DNA of 37,899 bases, from assembly GCA_016744295.1 (NCBI GenBank), contig JADGEQ010000056.1, forward strand, positions 1 through 37,899, given 5' to 3'. This stretch comes from Desulfobacteraceae bacterium. GTDB taxonomy: Bacteria; Desulfobacterota; Desulfobacteria; Desulfobacterales; Desulfobacteraceae. Made by a program: the position numbers and the translations under genes. This document shows, in pieces, positions 15,197-24,624 of the stretch. The notes under the pieces were generated by a model, which saw only the letters and a program-made list of their open reading frames with translations, did not search any database and had not been told where the DNA came from. Numbering within the stretch: position 1 is the first letter of the stretch; each line of letters opens with the position of its first letter.

Positions 15197-17314
15197 TTAT
15201 TGTTTAAGCCTGTAATTGAGTTCTTCAAACACCTCAACAGCCTTCTGGCAAAGGGTTTGCTTGCGGATGCGGGCAGCTTTTACCCTAGCCTTTTCCACAT
15301 TTTCTCGGGGAATCTTATTTTTTTTATACCACTCATCTGGATTCTCTAAAAACCGAATTAATTCCAACTCTGCCTCCCGGGCGTTGCCACATGATTTGAT
15401 CAAACAGGGGGCAAAGGCAGGCCCATATTTTAATCGGGCAATCTCATCGGTCTGCTTCTGGGCATGTTTCCACAAATTATCCGGATCCAGCAGAATAATG
15501 GGCGCCAGAGGATTTTCATGGATCTTCATGGAGGTAATGGTAATGGCCAGCTCTTCCGCACTTCCATACCCGCCGGTATTGATAATAGGCAGATTACTCA
15601 GTTTCTGAAGATGGTCCTGACGGGCCAGACGCAACCCCTCCTTGTATTTAATCAGTCCGTCACAGGTGGTCAAAGATGCCTGGTGTTCCCCTTCCAGGTC
15701 AATGGCAATACCCACACTCATGATATTATGCTGACGGGCCAAATCATTGGCCTCTTTCATAAGCCCGGGGCCGCCGCCGTGGACAATCCCCATTTCATAC
15801 CCCAGCCGGATGGCCAACCGGTTGATCAAATCAATGGTCAGACGATTGTCTGCTTCCTTTGTATGGGAGCCGTAAAAGGCCAGCCAGTATCTGACCCGGT
15901 CAAACCGTTCCCGGTCATCGGGCTCCATGAAACAGCCATGGTAAAAACTGTATAATTTGTCTGTGTCGGAATCATAGCGTAGAAACTCACATCTAGAATG
16001 ACCGGCATGGGTCAGTTTGATCATTTTTTTAATGTAATCATCCTCAAAGGAGGGATTGTTCATATCAATTAAAAAAGTTCTCAAACCGCTACGCTTCAAG
16101 GCATCAATAACTTCAAGGGCTGGAAATTGTCTCCCGATAAAAACCCGGGAATTGACCCCCCCCAGAACAGACAGCTTTTCCAGGGTCTCCTGAAATCTAT
16201 CCTCTTCACCCGCCAAAGGAAATGGCCTGGTTTTTCGATAGGTACTTTCAAGCAAGGCATTTTTGATGATCTCCAACTGGGCCTCTCCATGGGGATTTAA
16301 TGCCCGGGGAATCCGGACAAAATTTCCCTTGTTAAGAATCACGCCCAAGGAGTTGCTTTCAATGACGTTGAACAGGGTTGAAACCTCAGCATTGGTCAAC
16401 AAATCACAAAGGCGGTAGCCTTCCTTGACCTTGTTTTTTTCCAGGGGAACGGTCAGGGGGTTCCTGGTTCTGAAAAACCGAATCCGTATCCGGATTTGAT
16501 CCAGGCCAATAGACTTGTTACCAAAATGATAAAGTTCTACCTGGCGGTCCCTGAAGGTCCGAAATGGATCCAGCACCCGGGCAGGCAGATGTTCTATTTC
16601 TCCATTTTCAGGCGCTGCCACTGCATCGATTATCCCGTAGATATCCCCCAGAGAAATCTTGATGGCCCCCACAAACAACTCCCCGGGATTTAACCTGTTG
16701 ATTTTAAGCTCCAAGGGCATTCTGGACCGGATGCGGCTCAAGGCGCTTCTTCCCTTTTTAATCACAGCATTGATACTGGAAGGATTTATGGCAGAAGGCT
16801 CGAAACAATATTGATAGGGTTCTAACTCCATGCTGATATAATCACAACTTTTACCCGTCAAAGGATCTTGCTCCTGACAAATTTCAAACCCCTCATAATA
16901 GCCTTTGCCAACCCTGCGCCCCACAAAAAGCCGTTTGTGGAGATAATGACGGACATCCTGGATTCTCAGTTCAGGATCCATCACCGCCAGCCGGCCGATT
17001 TCATCTCCTTTTTTAAACAAGTCCAGAGCATTGTCCAGCAAAGGATTCAAATTCTGGATCTGCCCCTCCATAAAAATATCAGATGCTTCTATTCTTGGTA
17101 ATTTGTTTGCTGCCAATTGGTCTGTCTTGATACCAATCTGGGCATTCCCGCTTCTTCCCGAGAAAATAAAGGGTTTGCCCTCCCTGAGGGCGCCGCAGAT
17201 GTAATCGGAGACAAAGGGGAATAAAAACTCTGCCCTTAAAATTTTCTCTCCTTTTTTTCGGGGATGGATGGCATTGATATGACCGTCCGGGCTGATAATT
17301 TGGGGTATTTCCAT
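15197..17314 (-). CDS. large LOG-type (lysine decarboxylase-like) Rossmann-fold protein
   Basis: 705 residues from ATG 17314, which has AGGAAAG 8 nt upstream. The C-terminal third holds a LOG-type nucleotide-binding fold: YGSHTKEADN (481-490), HGGGPGLMKEAN (512-523) and TGGYGSAEEL (580-589). The last two correspond to the GGGxxGLM and PGGxGTxxE motifs of cytokinin-activating and nucleotide 5'-phosphate ribohydrolases. In this copy the Pro of PGG is Thr and the Thr of GTxxE is Ser; the Glu is kept. The N-terminal ~380 residues match no domain I know. The large size sets it apart from single-domain LOG (about 200 aa) and PpnN (about 450 aa). Nucleotide or nucleoside-monophosphate hydrolysis is possible but unproven. 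A small hypothetical gene lies 71 bp upstream in the same direction. Confidence 0.8.
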   Translation of the reverse strand: MEIPQIISPDGHINAIHPRKKGEKILRAEFLFPFVSDYICGALREGKPFIFSGRSGNAQIGIKTDQLAANKLPRIEASDIFMEGQIQNLNPLLDNALDLFKKGDEIGRLAVMDPELRIQDVRHYLHKRLFVGRRVGKGYYEGFEICQEQDPLTGKSCDYISMELEPYQYCFEPSAINPSSINAVIKKGRSALSRIRSRMPLELKINRLNPGELFVGAIKISLGDIYGIIDAVAAPENGEIEHLPARVLDPFRTFRDRQVELYHFGNKSIGLDQIRIRIRFFRTRNPLTVPLEKNKVKEGYRLCDLLTNAEVSTLFNVIESNSLGVILNKGNFVRIPRALNPHGEAQLEIIKNALLESTYRKTRPFPLAGEEDRFQETLEKLSVLGGVNSRVFIGRQFPALEVIDALKRSGLRTFLIDMNNPSFEDDYIKKMIKLTHAGHSRCEFLRYDSDTDKLYSFYHGCFMEPDDRERFDRVRYWLAFYGSHTKEADNRLTIDLINRLAIRLGYEMGIVHGGGPGLMKEANDLARQHNIMSVGIAIDLEGEHQASLTTCDGLIKYKEGLRLARQDHLQKLSNLPIINTGGYGSAEELAITITSMKIHENPLAPIILLDPDNLWKHAQKQTDEIARLKYGPAFAPCLIKSCGNAREAELELIRFLENPDEWYKKNKIPRENVEKARVKAARIRKQTLCQKAVEVFEELNYRLKQ

Positions 17315-17385
17315 GGCAACATCTTTCCTAGGGGTAGAAAATCCGACACTCCACAATTATAAAGGTGTTTTTTGAACGAACCGTA

Positions 17386-17649
17386 TCAGTCTGCTTTTTT
17401 CTTTGTGTCGTAATCATCAAAAAGCAAAGACAAATCTTCTATGGAAAGCGCCCTCACCTGATGGGGAAGCCATTTATACTTGTCAATCAAGTAACGATGA
17501 ACAGCATCCATTCCATGGAGGTCTTCATATCCCTGATCCGCTGCTATCTGATCACCCAATCGGGAAAAAACAGCCTTCATTTCCCCTTCTGCCACAAATA
17601 ACCTTTCTGTTCTCTCCTGGTACTCTTCATTGATATCTTTTTTTTCCAT
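17386..17649 (-). CDS. hypothetical protein, 87 aa
   Basis: Charged, mostly helical small protein beginning MEKKDINEEYQERTERLFVA and ending in DDYDTKKKAD. GGGAG lies about 7 nt upstream of the ATG. The family is not recognised. Residues HRYLIDKYKWLPHQVRALSIEDLSLL form a plausible helical bundle. It is the likely first gene of a unit with the LOG-type protein 71 bp downstream, so a related function is possible but unproven. Confidence 0.65.
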   Translation of the reverse strand: MEKKDINEEYQERTERLFVAEGEMKAVFSRLGDQIAADQGYEDLHGMDAVHRYLIDKYKWLPHQVRALSIEDLSLLFDDYDTKKKAD

Positions 17650-18113
17650 TTTTTTCTCCCATGAATCAAAAAACGATTCGACCTAGGATTAACGTTACAG
17701 GTATTTTCTCTGAAATTCTATATCCCCATGGGGGAAAGGTCAATAGGAAAGAGGAGACAACCGTGGGCCGTCGGCAGGTTCATATTCAACCGATTTTTCT
17801 GATCTCTGCCACGCCAAAGCGTCCCACCTCTGTGTGGTGATAAGCCGGCTAACCCTTAAAATATGCCGAAAGAATCTGCCCTGTGTCGCCATGGGAAACC
17901 ATAAAAACATTTTTGCTGTCAAAAGTGAAGGAAAATAAATTTTCAAACCAAATGAAACCTTAAATATGAATTTCAATGAGATGCATCTGTTTGATGCCAA
18001 AACCACCCAGGTTATTTACGAAATAAATACAGCCAAAAGAGAGATGATTGAATCGGGATAAAATCATGGCAAACTCTATGACTCAGCCAATGATATCCAG
18101 GCATTATTGTGGA
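17650..18113. other. 464-bp region with a possible decayed ORF on the plus strand
   Basis: No intact gene. On the plus strand, one frame from ATG 17965 to TAA at about 18058-18060 reads MNFNEMHLFDAKTTQVIYEI and on to REMIESG. The same frame past the stop reads NHGKLYDSANDIQALLW, which still looks protein-like. It may be a remnant of a longer gene, or chance. The minus-strand frame 17740-18006 looks non-coding. Confidence 0.3.
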
Positions 18114-19358
18114 TCAAACATCCTCTATTAGCCCGACCACGGCTGTTTTATTGTGGAGTTCAACATAATTCCCTGGCATGCTGGAAATTTCACCAAAGGT
18201 CAGCGGGCCGATGGGAGAGTGGTTTTTGTCCTTCTGATCTTCGGCAATATCTTTGAACTCGATATCGTTATAATTTCTACCCATGAATTCAACTGTATTT
18301 TTCCGGCCAAAGCAGTCCATTATAATTACTCTTCTTTTCTTTATGTTTTCAGGGAAATTGTCCTGACACTCTTTGTATGCCTTTTTTACAGCTCTTGTGA
18401 GATTACTGCATTGCTCCTGGGTAGTATTGCCTTTTAAGTGCAGTATAGAGACTTTCGTTCCTGCAGGTATTTGAGCGGAAAACTGTAACGATTTGTCAGC
18501 ACCGACACTGATGGGTGTCCTGTCGATATATTTTTTTATCCCTCCTTCTTTGCGGACCAATCCCAGAGGATATTTTACAGCGATCTGGCTGAAAAAGGCA
18601 TTTGGATCTTTTAAAAGCTGTTCCTGCATACGATCTATTTTTTCGTCTTCAGATGTGATGATGTGCATATAAAAATCCAGAGCAGGAACACCATTGATCT
18701 CTTCAACAAAACAGTCATTAATTTTTGTAATCTCCAACTCAGAATCCATTAGCGGTTCCCATCCATGTTGGACACCGATGCCACTTTCAAGCTGTGTAAA
18801 TACCAGAACAGCACCATTTTGTATGATTTTAACCGGTGTGAATATGCTGTAATGTGAGGCCTTAATCTGATCCCTTCCTGTGAGCCCGCCAATAACGTTC
18901 AATGGATACTTTTTTACCAGTTGATTCAGCCCATTAATCAAGTTTAGGTTATTTTCCCCGAAACCGTCACCAAAAACAAAAAGAGTCTTGAATTCTTTTT
19001 TACCAAGTGAATCGGAAATCGGTGCCAGCATCTGCTCGATATTTTTATAAAGATCCGGATTGTTCAAATTTTCAAGTGTAATCACGTGGACATCCGATTT
19101 TATTCCAGCAAGGATACTTCCCTTTGACATCAGCTTCCCGTTGTCGAAAACACCGGGGAAAATACCGCCAAAAATTCTGACATCATTTTTACTTGCCGAA
19201 ATCAAAGTCTTGTCACACTTTTGTTTATATTTGTGATCCGAATCTACCCCACCCTCTGCATGGAAAACCATTATATTTCGGTAACCATCGGCAACTAAAT
19301 CACCAATTTTTTTCTCAAGATTTGAAAAACTTCCGATTTCATCAACCAGTACTTTCAC
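18114..19358 (-). CDS. FIST domain sensory protein (FIST_N-FIST_C)
   Basis: 414 residues starting at GTG 19358, with AGGAG about 8 nt upstream. The N-terminal FIST domain includes a GGIFPG segment near residue 65, and VIGGLTGRDQ followed by NGAVLVFTQLESGIGVQHGW around 155-200. The FIST_C domain ends with IGPLTFGEISS and the family signature VELHNKTAVVGLI. FIST modules are thought to bind small ligands such as amino acids and are usually attached to kinases or diguanylate cyclases. Here no output domain is fused, so it probably signals through a partner. It stands alone, with about 300-460 bp of non-coding DNA on both sides. Confidence 0.85.
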   Translation of the reverse strand: MKVLVDEIGSFSNLEKKIGDLVADGYRNIMVFHAEGGVDSDHKYKQKCDKTLISASKNDVRIFGGIFPGVFDNGKLMSKGSILAGIKSDVHVITLENLNNPDLYKNIEQMLAPISDSLGKKEFKTLFVFGDGFGENNLNLINGLNQLVKKYPLNVIGGLTGRDQIKASHYSIFTPVKIIQNGAVLVFTQLESGIGVQHGWEPLMDSELEITKINDCFVEEINGVPALDFYMHIITSEDEKIDRMQEQLLKDPNAFFSQIAVKYPLGLVRKEGGIKKYIDRTPISVGADKSLQFSAQIPAGTKVSILHLKGNTTQEQCSNLTRAVKKAYKECQDNFPENIKKRRVIIMDCFGRKNTVEFMGRNYNDIEFKDIAEDQKDKNHSPIGPLTFGEISSMPGNYVELHNKTAVVGLIEDV

Positions 19359-19672
19359 TCTTGATCTCCTGTAATCTGACTATTTTTTAAACTGTCATCA
19401 CCTGTGGGATCTGTCTGCAGAACAAATATCCACCTAATCTATCATACAAAATCAAATGACTGCAACAAAATGTGAATGGCAGAAATTTCATTTGATCTTC
19501 AAACAATAAACTATTTTCATTAAATACCTCCCTGGAAAGGCTTCCCGAAAATCAGGGAATATGTTAACAGGACAGTGAAGTTCAGCGGATGTCAGCCGGC
19601 ACCGGGCCAGGAAAATCCCGGGATTACAGACACCCGGGACTCCACTGCATCCTGGTTGGATATTCTCCAGGG
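19359..19672. other. 314-bp intergenic region
   Basis: Lies between the FIST gene start and the end of the FadR-linked operon. A short hairpin TCCCGGG / CCCGGGA around 19616-19640 sits about 35 bp after the operon's last stop (minus strand). It has no U-tract, so it is at best a weak terminator. Nothing else was recognised. Confidence 0.35.
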
Positions 19673-21379
19673 TTAGAGGCCCATGCCGCCGGGGTTCATG
19701 ATACCATTGGGATCCAGGTGGGCTTTGATGGCCCTGAGAACGCCCATCTGCTCGACCCCCAAATGGCGCTCCATCCAGGGGGCCATCATTCTTCCCACCC
19801 CGTGGTGGTGGCTCAATGATCCGCCCGCCGCCTCAATACTGTCGATGATGGACTGCTGATAGGTTCGAAAATCTGCCAGTTCCGGCATTTTGGTGATAAA
19901 AATAAAATAAAGATTGGTTCCCTGGGCATAAAAATGGGAGGCATGGGTCATGCAGATGGTATGGGGATTGGCCTTGACCACTTTTCGCACCCTTTTATGC
20001 AATTCCGGGAGATTCTCCCAGGTGACTGAAGATTCCAATGTGTCAATCAGGATGCCATAATCGTTTAAAGCATCCCGCATATAGGGATCGGAAAACCGTC
20101 CCTTATACCATTTTCGCATGGGATACCCGGTGAGAGAGAATCCCTTGTTTTTCCGGCACACCTTTTTCACCTGGCGCAACACATTGGCGGCAAAGGATTT
20201 TTCCCCTTCAGCCTGGCCCATCATCAGGCAGCGGCTGCCTTTTTTCATACCCTTAAAACCCATGAATTTGTCAATGACACCCCCTTCAAGTCCATACATC
20301 TGCATGGCCACATCGGTCTCTTCGGGATCGGATATCCGCAAAATTGCGGGCATGCCGAACCGGCCCTGGCTGATCTTTCGCCCTGCCGCAACCGCCGATT
20401 CAAAATCTGGAAAGATAAAGGTAAACTGCTGATTATTCTCCGGCATATATTCAAAAATTTTCATGGTCACCGAGACCAGGATGCCAAAACAGCCCTCGGA
20501 ACCCTTCATGATATCATTGAGCTTGGGTCCTGTGGCCGTGGCCGGGTATTCAATTGTTTTAAAACTGCCCCTTGGGGTAACATATTCCTGGCTTATCACC
20601 AGGTCTGCGGCATCTCCGTAGAGGGATGAGGCCTGACCCGACCCCAGGGTTACCACCCACCCGCCAACCGATGAAAACTCAAAACTCTGGGGAAAATGCC
20701 CGCCGGTGTAAGATTTTTTGGCGGATAATTTTTCAACAGCATTGTTGAGCAGATCCTCGTAAACAGGCCCCATCATGCCTGGCTCAACCGTTATGGTCTG
20801 ATTGGCTTCATTAAAAGACACCAACTTGTTCATGTGGGTGGAAAGGACCAGGGTCACCCCGCCCTTAGGACAGTCAAGGCCAAAGGTCACGGAACTGCCC
20901 CCCCCATAAACATGAACAGGAATCTTTTGATCATGGCAACGGCTGACAATTGCCTTTACATCCTCTTTATGGCGGGGATGGACCACCAGATCACAGATAT
21001 CCCTGACCTCTTCTTTGCGCAGGCTCAATATATCTTCCATGGCTTTACCCTTGGTATATTTGAGACGGTCATAGGTTGCAACGGAACAATTTTCCCTGCC
21101 CACAATCTTTTCCAGACCCGCCAGATCCTCGGAGGACAAATTCACGGGCTGGGCATCTTTTAGGATCTGATTTCCCGTGGTTTCCATTTTGGTAAAATCG
21201 GCATCAATCAGATTCAATTCTTGTTTGATCACCTCCAAAAAACCTGTGCTGGGATTTTTAAAGGCATCTTTGTCCCCCCATTTCAGGATGGAGCGAAAAG
21301 AATTTGCAATGGGTGCGGTTTCAAGCCATTTGGGTGCAAGATCTGAATTTTGTTGGTTGTTTTTCATGGTTTTTTTCAT
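19673..21379 (-). CDS. FAD-binding oxidoreductase, alkyl-DHAP synthase-like
   Basis: 568 residues of the VAO/PCMH flavoprotein fold. The FAD pyrophosphate loop is IPVHVYGGGSSVTFG (about 153-167) and the second FAD segment is VGGWVVTLGSGQASSLYGD. The C-terminal SHHHGVG (about 523-529) followed by HLDPNGIMNPG is the histidine motif shared with alkyldihydroxyacetonephosphate synthase (AGPS), where it is needed for exchanging an acyl for an alkyl chain on DHAP. Related bacterial D-2-hydroxyacid dehydrogenases also share this fold, so the reaction is not certain. Its start overlaps the FGGY kinase stop by 4 nt (ATGA), with only a weak AGGA upstream, so translation is probably coupled. It is the last gene of the FadR-GlpD-kinase operon, and GlpD would supply DHAP. 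Confidence 0.82.
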   Translation of the reverse strand: MKKTMKNNQQNSDLAPKWLETAPIANSFRSILKWGDKDAFKNPSTGFLEVIKQELNLIDADFTKMETTGNQILKDAQPVNLSSEDLAGLEKIVGRENCSVATYDRLKYTKGKAMEDILSLRKEEVRDICDLVVHPRHKEDVKAIVSRCHDQKIPVHVYGGGSSVTFGLDCPKGGVTLVLSTHMNKLVSFNEANQTITVEPGMMGPVYEDLLNNAVEKLSAKKSYTGGHFPQSFEFSSVGGWVVTLGSGQASSLYGDAADLVISQEYVTPRGSFKTIEYPATATGPKLNDIMKGSEGCFGILVSVTMKIFEYMPENNQQFTFIFPDFESAVAAGRKISQGRFGMPAILRISDPEETDVAMQMYGLEGGVIDKFMGFKGMKKGSRCLMMGQAEGEKSFAANVLRQVKKVCRKNKGFSLTGYPMRKWYKGRFSDPYMRDALNDYGILIDTLESSVTWENLPELHKRVRKVVKANPHTICMTHASHFYAQGTNLYFIFITKMPELADFRTYQQSIIDSIEAAGGSLSHHHGVGRMMAPWMERHLGVEQMGVLRAIKAHLDPNGIMNPGGMGL

Positions 21380-22929
21380 CGTTGGGGGTATCCTGTAATT
21401 TTCTGAATTTGTGAATATAGGGGTGCAAGGGCCTTGTACATCTTCAAATAGACCTGGGTATACAATTGTCTGTAGATGGCAACATTTCCAGAGTCTGGTT
21501 CAAACACGGTTTTCACCCGGACCATACCGGCGACTGCATCATCAATTCCGGAATAAAGCCCCACCCCCTTTGCCGTAAGAATGGCTGCGCCCAGGCCAGA
21601 GGTTTCATGGGTTTCTCCTTTTACCATGGGCAGGTTGAAAATATCAGCCGTGATTTTACAGATTTCGTCACTTTGGGATGCCCCGCCGGAAACAACGGCC
21701 TTTTCAACCATTGTTTTTCCTTTTTTCTGAATCTTTTCCATGCCTTCGAAGAGGGCAAATCCCAAACCTTCAATCACAGCCCTGTACACATGATCCTTGG
21801 TGTGAACATCCCCGAATCCGATCATGGCGCCCTTGGCATCGGGGTGATCCAACCCGGGTCCCCAATAGGGCTGGACCACAAGTCCCATGGCGCCGGGGCT
21901 TGTCCGTTCAAGGCATTTGTTCAAAACTTCTTCGGCGGCTATTCCCAATTTTTGGGCCTCTTCCACCTCCTTGTGGGCAAACTCCTGTTTAAACCATGAG
22001 ATCATCCAGAACCCCCTGAAGATCTCCACCTCCGGATTGTAACAACCCGGCACCGGAGCCGGATAGGGCGGCATGAAGGGAATGGTTTCAAAATATTTTT
22101 TGGCCGTGGTCTGGACCGTGGCAGTGGTACCAAAGCTTAAGGAGACCATTTCCTGGTTGGTAACCCCTGCCCCAAGGGTTTCGCACCCCTTGTCCGAACC
22201 GCAGGCAATCACCGGGGTTCCCACAGGCAATCCGGTCAGCTTTGCGGCTGGGGCAGTCACCTTCCCAATGGGATCCCCGGGCAAAATCATTGTGGGCAAT
22301 TTTTCTGGTTCAATGGGAAAAAACAAACGGGTGAGAGCCCATTTGCCAGCCCATTTCTGTCGTTTATAGTCAAAGGGCAGATGACCTATTTGACTGGCGG
22401 CAGAATCTAAAAACTCTCCGGTGAGCCTGTGGTTCAAAAAACCGGAAACCTGGAGATATTTATGGGTTTTTTCCCAGATCTCCGGCTGATTCTGAATAAT
22501 CCAATTACATTTTCCCTGGGCCTGGAAACCCATCACTTTTTTCTCAAGCCCGGCAAGCTTAAGCCCAAAATTCACAGGGCCTTTTGTACCGAATACCGGC
22601 CTGGCAATTCTCTGGTCCAACCAAACGATCGCAGGCCGAAGCACGTTACCGGCCCTGTCCACATTGATCATGCTGGCCCTCTGGGAGGTCACCCCCACCC
22701 CAGCAATGGATCCAAAGGCTTGGGGATGTTTGTTTTTCAGAATACGGCAGGCTGCAGCCAGGCTATCCCAATAGATGGTAGGGTCCTGCTCTGCCCAGCC
22801 AAACTGGGGACTTTGATATGGGGTATAAGACTGCTGCTCCCGGGCCAAAAGCGACCCGTCTTCAGCAAAAAGAAGGGCTCTAAGGCTTTGGGTACCGCAG
22901 TCAATTGCAAGAATTGTTTTTGTTTCCAT
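21376..22929 (-). CDS. FGGY-family carbohydrate kinase
   Basis: 517 residues, two actin-like domains. The phosphate-binding loop AIDCGTQSLRALLF is at residues 8-21, the second nucleotide-binding segment VIACGSDKGCETLGAG is central, and the adenosine motif VVSGGASQSDEICK is near residue 415. The family phosphorylates glycerol or sugars with ATP. The glycerol kinase hallmark DQGTTSSR is not present, so the substrate could be glycerol, a ketopentose or another polyol. Location next to GlpD favours glycerol or a glycerol derivative (inference). AGGA lies about 7 nt from the ATG. It follows glpD by 66 bp and overlaps the flavoprotein gene by 4 nt. Confidence 0.88.
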   Translation of the reverse strand: METKTILAIDCGTQSLRALLFAEDGSLLAREQQSYTPYQSPQFGWAEQDPTIYWDSLAAACRILKNKHPQAFGSIAGVGVTSQRASMINVDRAGNVLRPAIVWLDQRIARPVFGTKGPVNFGLKLAGLEKKVMGFQAQGKCNWIIQNQPEIWEKTHKYLQVSGFLNHRLTGEFLDSAASQIGHLPFDYKRQKWAGKWALTRLFFPIEPEKLPTMILPGDPIGKVTAPAAKLTGLPVGTPVIACGSDKGCETLGAGVTNQEMVSLSFGTTATVQTTAKKYFETIPFMPPYPAPVPGCYNPEVEIFRGFWMISWFKQEFAHKEVEEAQKLGIAAEEVLNKCLERTSPGAMGLVVQPYWGPGLDHPDAKGAMIGFGDVHTKDHVYRAVIEGLGFALFEGMEKIQKKGKTMVEKAVVSGGASQSDEICKITADIFNLPMVKGETHETSGLGAAILTAKGVGLYSGIDDAVAGMVRVKTVFEPDSGNVAIYRQLYTQVYLKMYKALAPLYSQIQKITGYPQR

Positions 22930-22995
22930 GGCCGTCCTTCCTAAGCATCATGCTAGTTGTATGGGGTTATATTCAAACGTTTAACCGGTTTATTC

Positions 22996-24624
22996 TCAAA
23001 ATTTATTTGGAGGCTCATTTAGGGGATTTATTTTTTGAGCAGGCGGGGCATAGGCATCCTGCCACACTTTTTCATAGGCCTTTCTTTCTTGGATCCATCT
23101 TGCATCATCCCAGGCGAGAAAAGGCTGAACCCTTGCCTGGATTTCATCCATCAGATCCATTCCCCCATTGGGTAGAAACAAGCCAATTCTCACCCGGCGG
23201 AGCAAAAGATCGGAAAGGTTGCAAACCTGTTCGTTCTGGGCAGCATGGCATAGTTCGGCCCACAACGTCTGGGTGGTGGCAATACAGGTAAAATCCGCTT
23301 CACTGCAAATGGCCACCATTTGATGAACCCTGTCCCCATAACGCCCGAAAAGGCGCTGAACAGCTTGGGGTGATAATCCTTCAGAGCAAAGGGCCAATGC
23401 TTCTTTTGCAATCTCTAATTTTCCTCCCGATGCTGCCCTGGGTTCAATTTTGGTTTTGGCATATCTGTTTTTGGAATGTCCGGGCAGATATTTTTGTGCC
23501 GCCTTGAGGGCATCCATTGCCAACAGCTGAAAGGTGGTCAGCTTCCCACCGGTGACGGTGACAAGCCCGCCCTCCTTCCAGACCACATGCTCCCTTGATT
23601 CCTTGGAGGCAGACACCTTTTTTTTGCTTAATATGGGTCTAACCCCTGCAATGGAGGCGATGCAATCATCCAGGGATACCTTAAGATCCGGCAGGATATG
23701 GGCCAGTCCGTCCATCAAATAATTGGCTTCATCCTCGGTGATACAAGGCTCCTTTGACACATCCGTTGTATGGTCCACATCCGTTGTTCCCAGGAAAAGG
23801 CAGTTCTCCCAGGGAAAGAGAAAAACCGGGCGTTTGTCCAGGGGATGGATAAAACTGATCACCCGGTCAATGGGATATAATTTTCCGGGAAAAACCAGAT
23901 GACTTCCCCTGAGGGGCCGGATATGAAATCCCCGTACCGGCGACGGATGGAGGGCTTCTGCAAAGGCACCCGTGGCATTGATCACCACAGGGGTTTTTAC
24001 AAGTATCCCCTCTCCTGTACGCATATCCTTCAAATGAACCCCAGCCACAGTCCCACGGGCATTCCGCTCAATGGACAGGGCTTTTGTATAATTAAAGGCC
24101 TGCCCCCCGCCGTCGCAACCGTCAAAAATCAGCCGGAGCACCAATCTCGCATCATCCACCTGGGCATCCTTGAAGCCCACTGCGGATAAAAGATGTTCCC
24201 GGCAAACCTTGGGCACCCTGTCAAGGGTTTGGCCCCTTGAAAAAATTTGATGTTGTTTTTCACCGGCCATGAGGCTGTAGAGGGACAACCCAAATTTCAT
24301 GGCTCCCATGGAGGGGCCATGACCCTCATAAAGGGGCATGATAAAATTTAAAGGATCCACCAGCCCGGGATAGACAGTCAACAGCCGCTGGCGTTCCCTC
24401 ACAGCCGACCGGGTCAGCAAAATTTTCCCCTCCTTAAGATAGCGCAGACCGCCGTGAACCATCTTTGAAGACCGGCTCGAGGTACCCCAGGCAAAGTCAT
24501 TTGCCTCCACCAGCAAGGGGGACAGCCCCCGCCGAACCGCCTCATGAAACACACCGGCACCGGTGACACCGCCACCCACTATGACCAAATCATACGCTTT
24601 CCCAATGGACTTTTCTTCTTTCAT
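22996..24624 (-). CDS. glpD: FAD-dependent glycerol-3-phosphate dehydrogenase (GlpD/GlpA type)
   Basis: 542 residues from ATG 24624 with AGGAG 5 nt upstream. It oxidises glycerol-3-phosphate to DHAP and passes electrons to the quinone pool. Visible features are the FAD Rossmann motif VIVGGGVTGAG (about 15-25), the family signature GTSSRSSKMVHGGLRYL, NATGAFAE, FLFPWENCLFLGTTDVD and VTGGKLTTFQ before the C-terminal domain. The start ATG shares one base with the stop of the upstream fadR-like gene (TGATG), so translation is coupled. Being under a FadR-type regulator is unlike glpD of E. coli, which answers to GlpR. Confidence 0.93.
   Translation of the reverse strand: MKEEKSIGKAYDLVIVGGGVTGAGVFHEAVRRGLSPLLVEANDFAWGTSSRSSKMVHGGLRYLKEGKILLTRSAVRERQRLLTVYPGLVDPLNFIMPLYEGHGPSMGAMKFGLSLYSLMAGEKQHQIFSRGQTLDRVPKVCREHLLSAVGFKDAQVDDARLVLRLIFDGCDGGGQAFNYTKALSIERNARGTVAGVHLKDMRTGEGILVKTPVVINATGAFAEALHPSPVRGFHIRPLRGSHLVFPGKLYPIDRVISFIHPLDKRPVFLFPWENCLFLGTTDVDHTTDVSKEPCITEDEANYLMDGLAHILPDLKVSLDDCIASIAGVRPILSKKKVSASKESREHVVWKEGGLVTVTGGKLTTFQLLAMDALKAAQKYLPGHSKNRYAKTKIEPRAASGGKLEIAKEALALCSEGLSPQAVQRLFGRYGDRVHQMVAICSEADFTCIATTQTLWAELCHAAQNEQVCNLSDLLLRRVRIGLFLPNGGMDLMDEIQARVQPFLAWDDARWIQERKAYEKVWQDAYAPPAQKINPLNEPPNKF

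Noticed and set aside
15010..15237. Minus-strand 75-codon frame after the LOG-type gene
   Set aside because: Overlaps the certain end of the LOG-type gene, no ribosome binding site, no recognisable sequence.
17740..18006. Minus-strand 88-codon frame
   Set aside because: No ribosome binding site and an implausible composition. The plus strand of the same stretch looks more protein-like but is interrupted.
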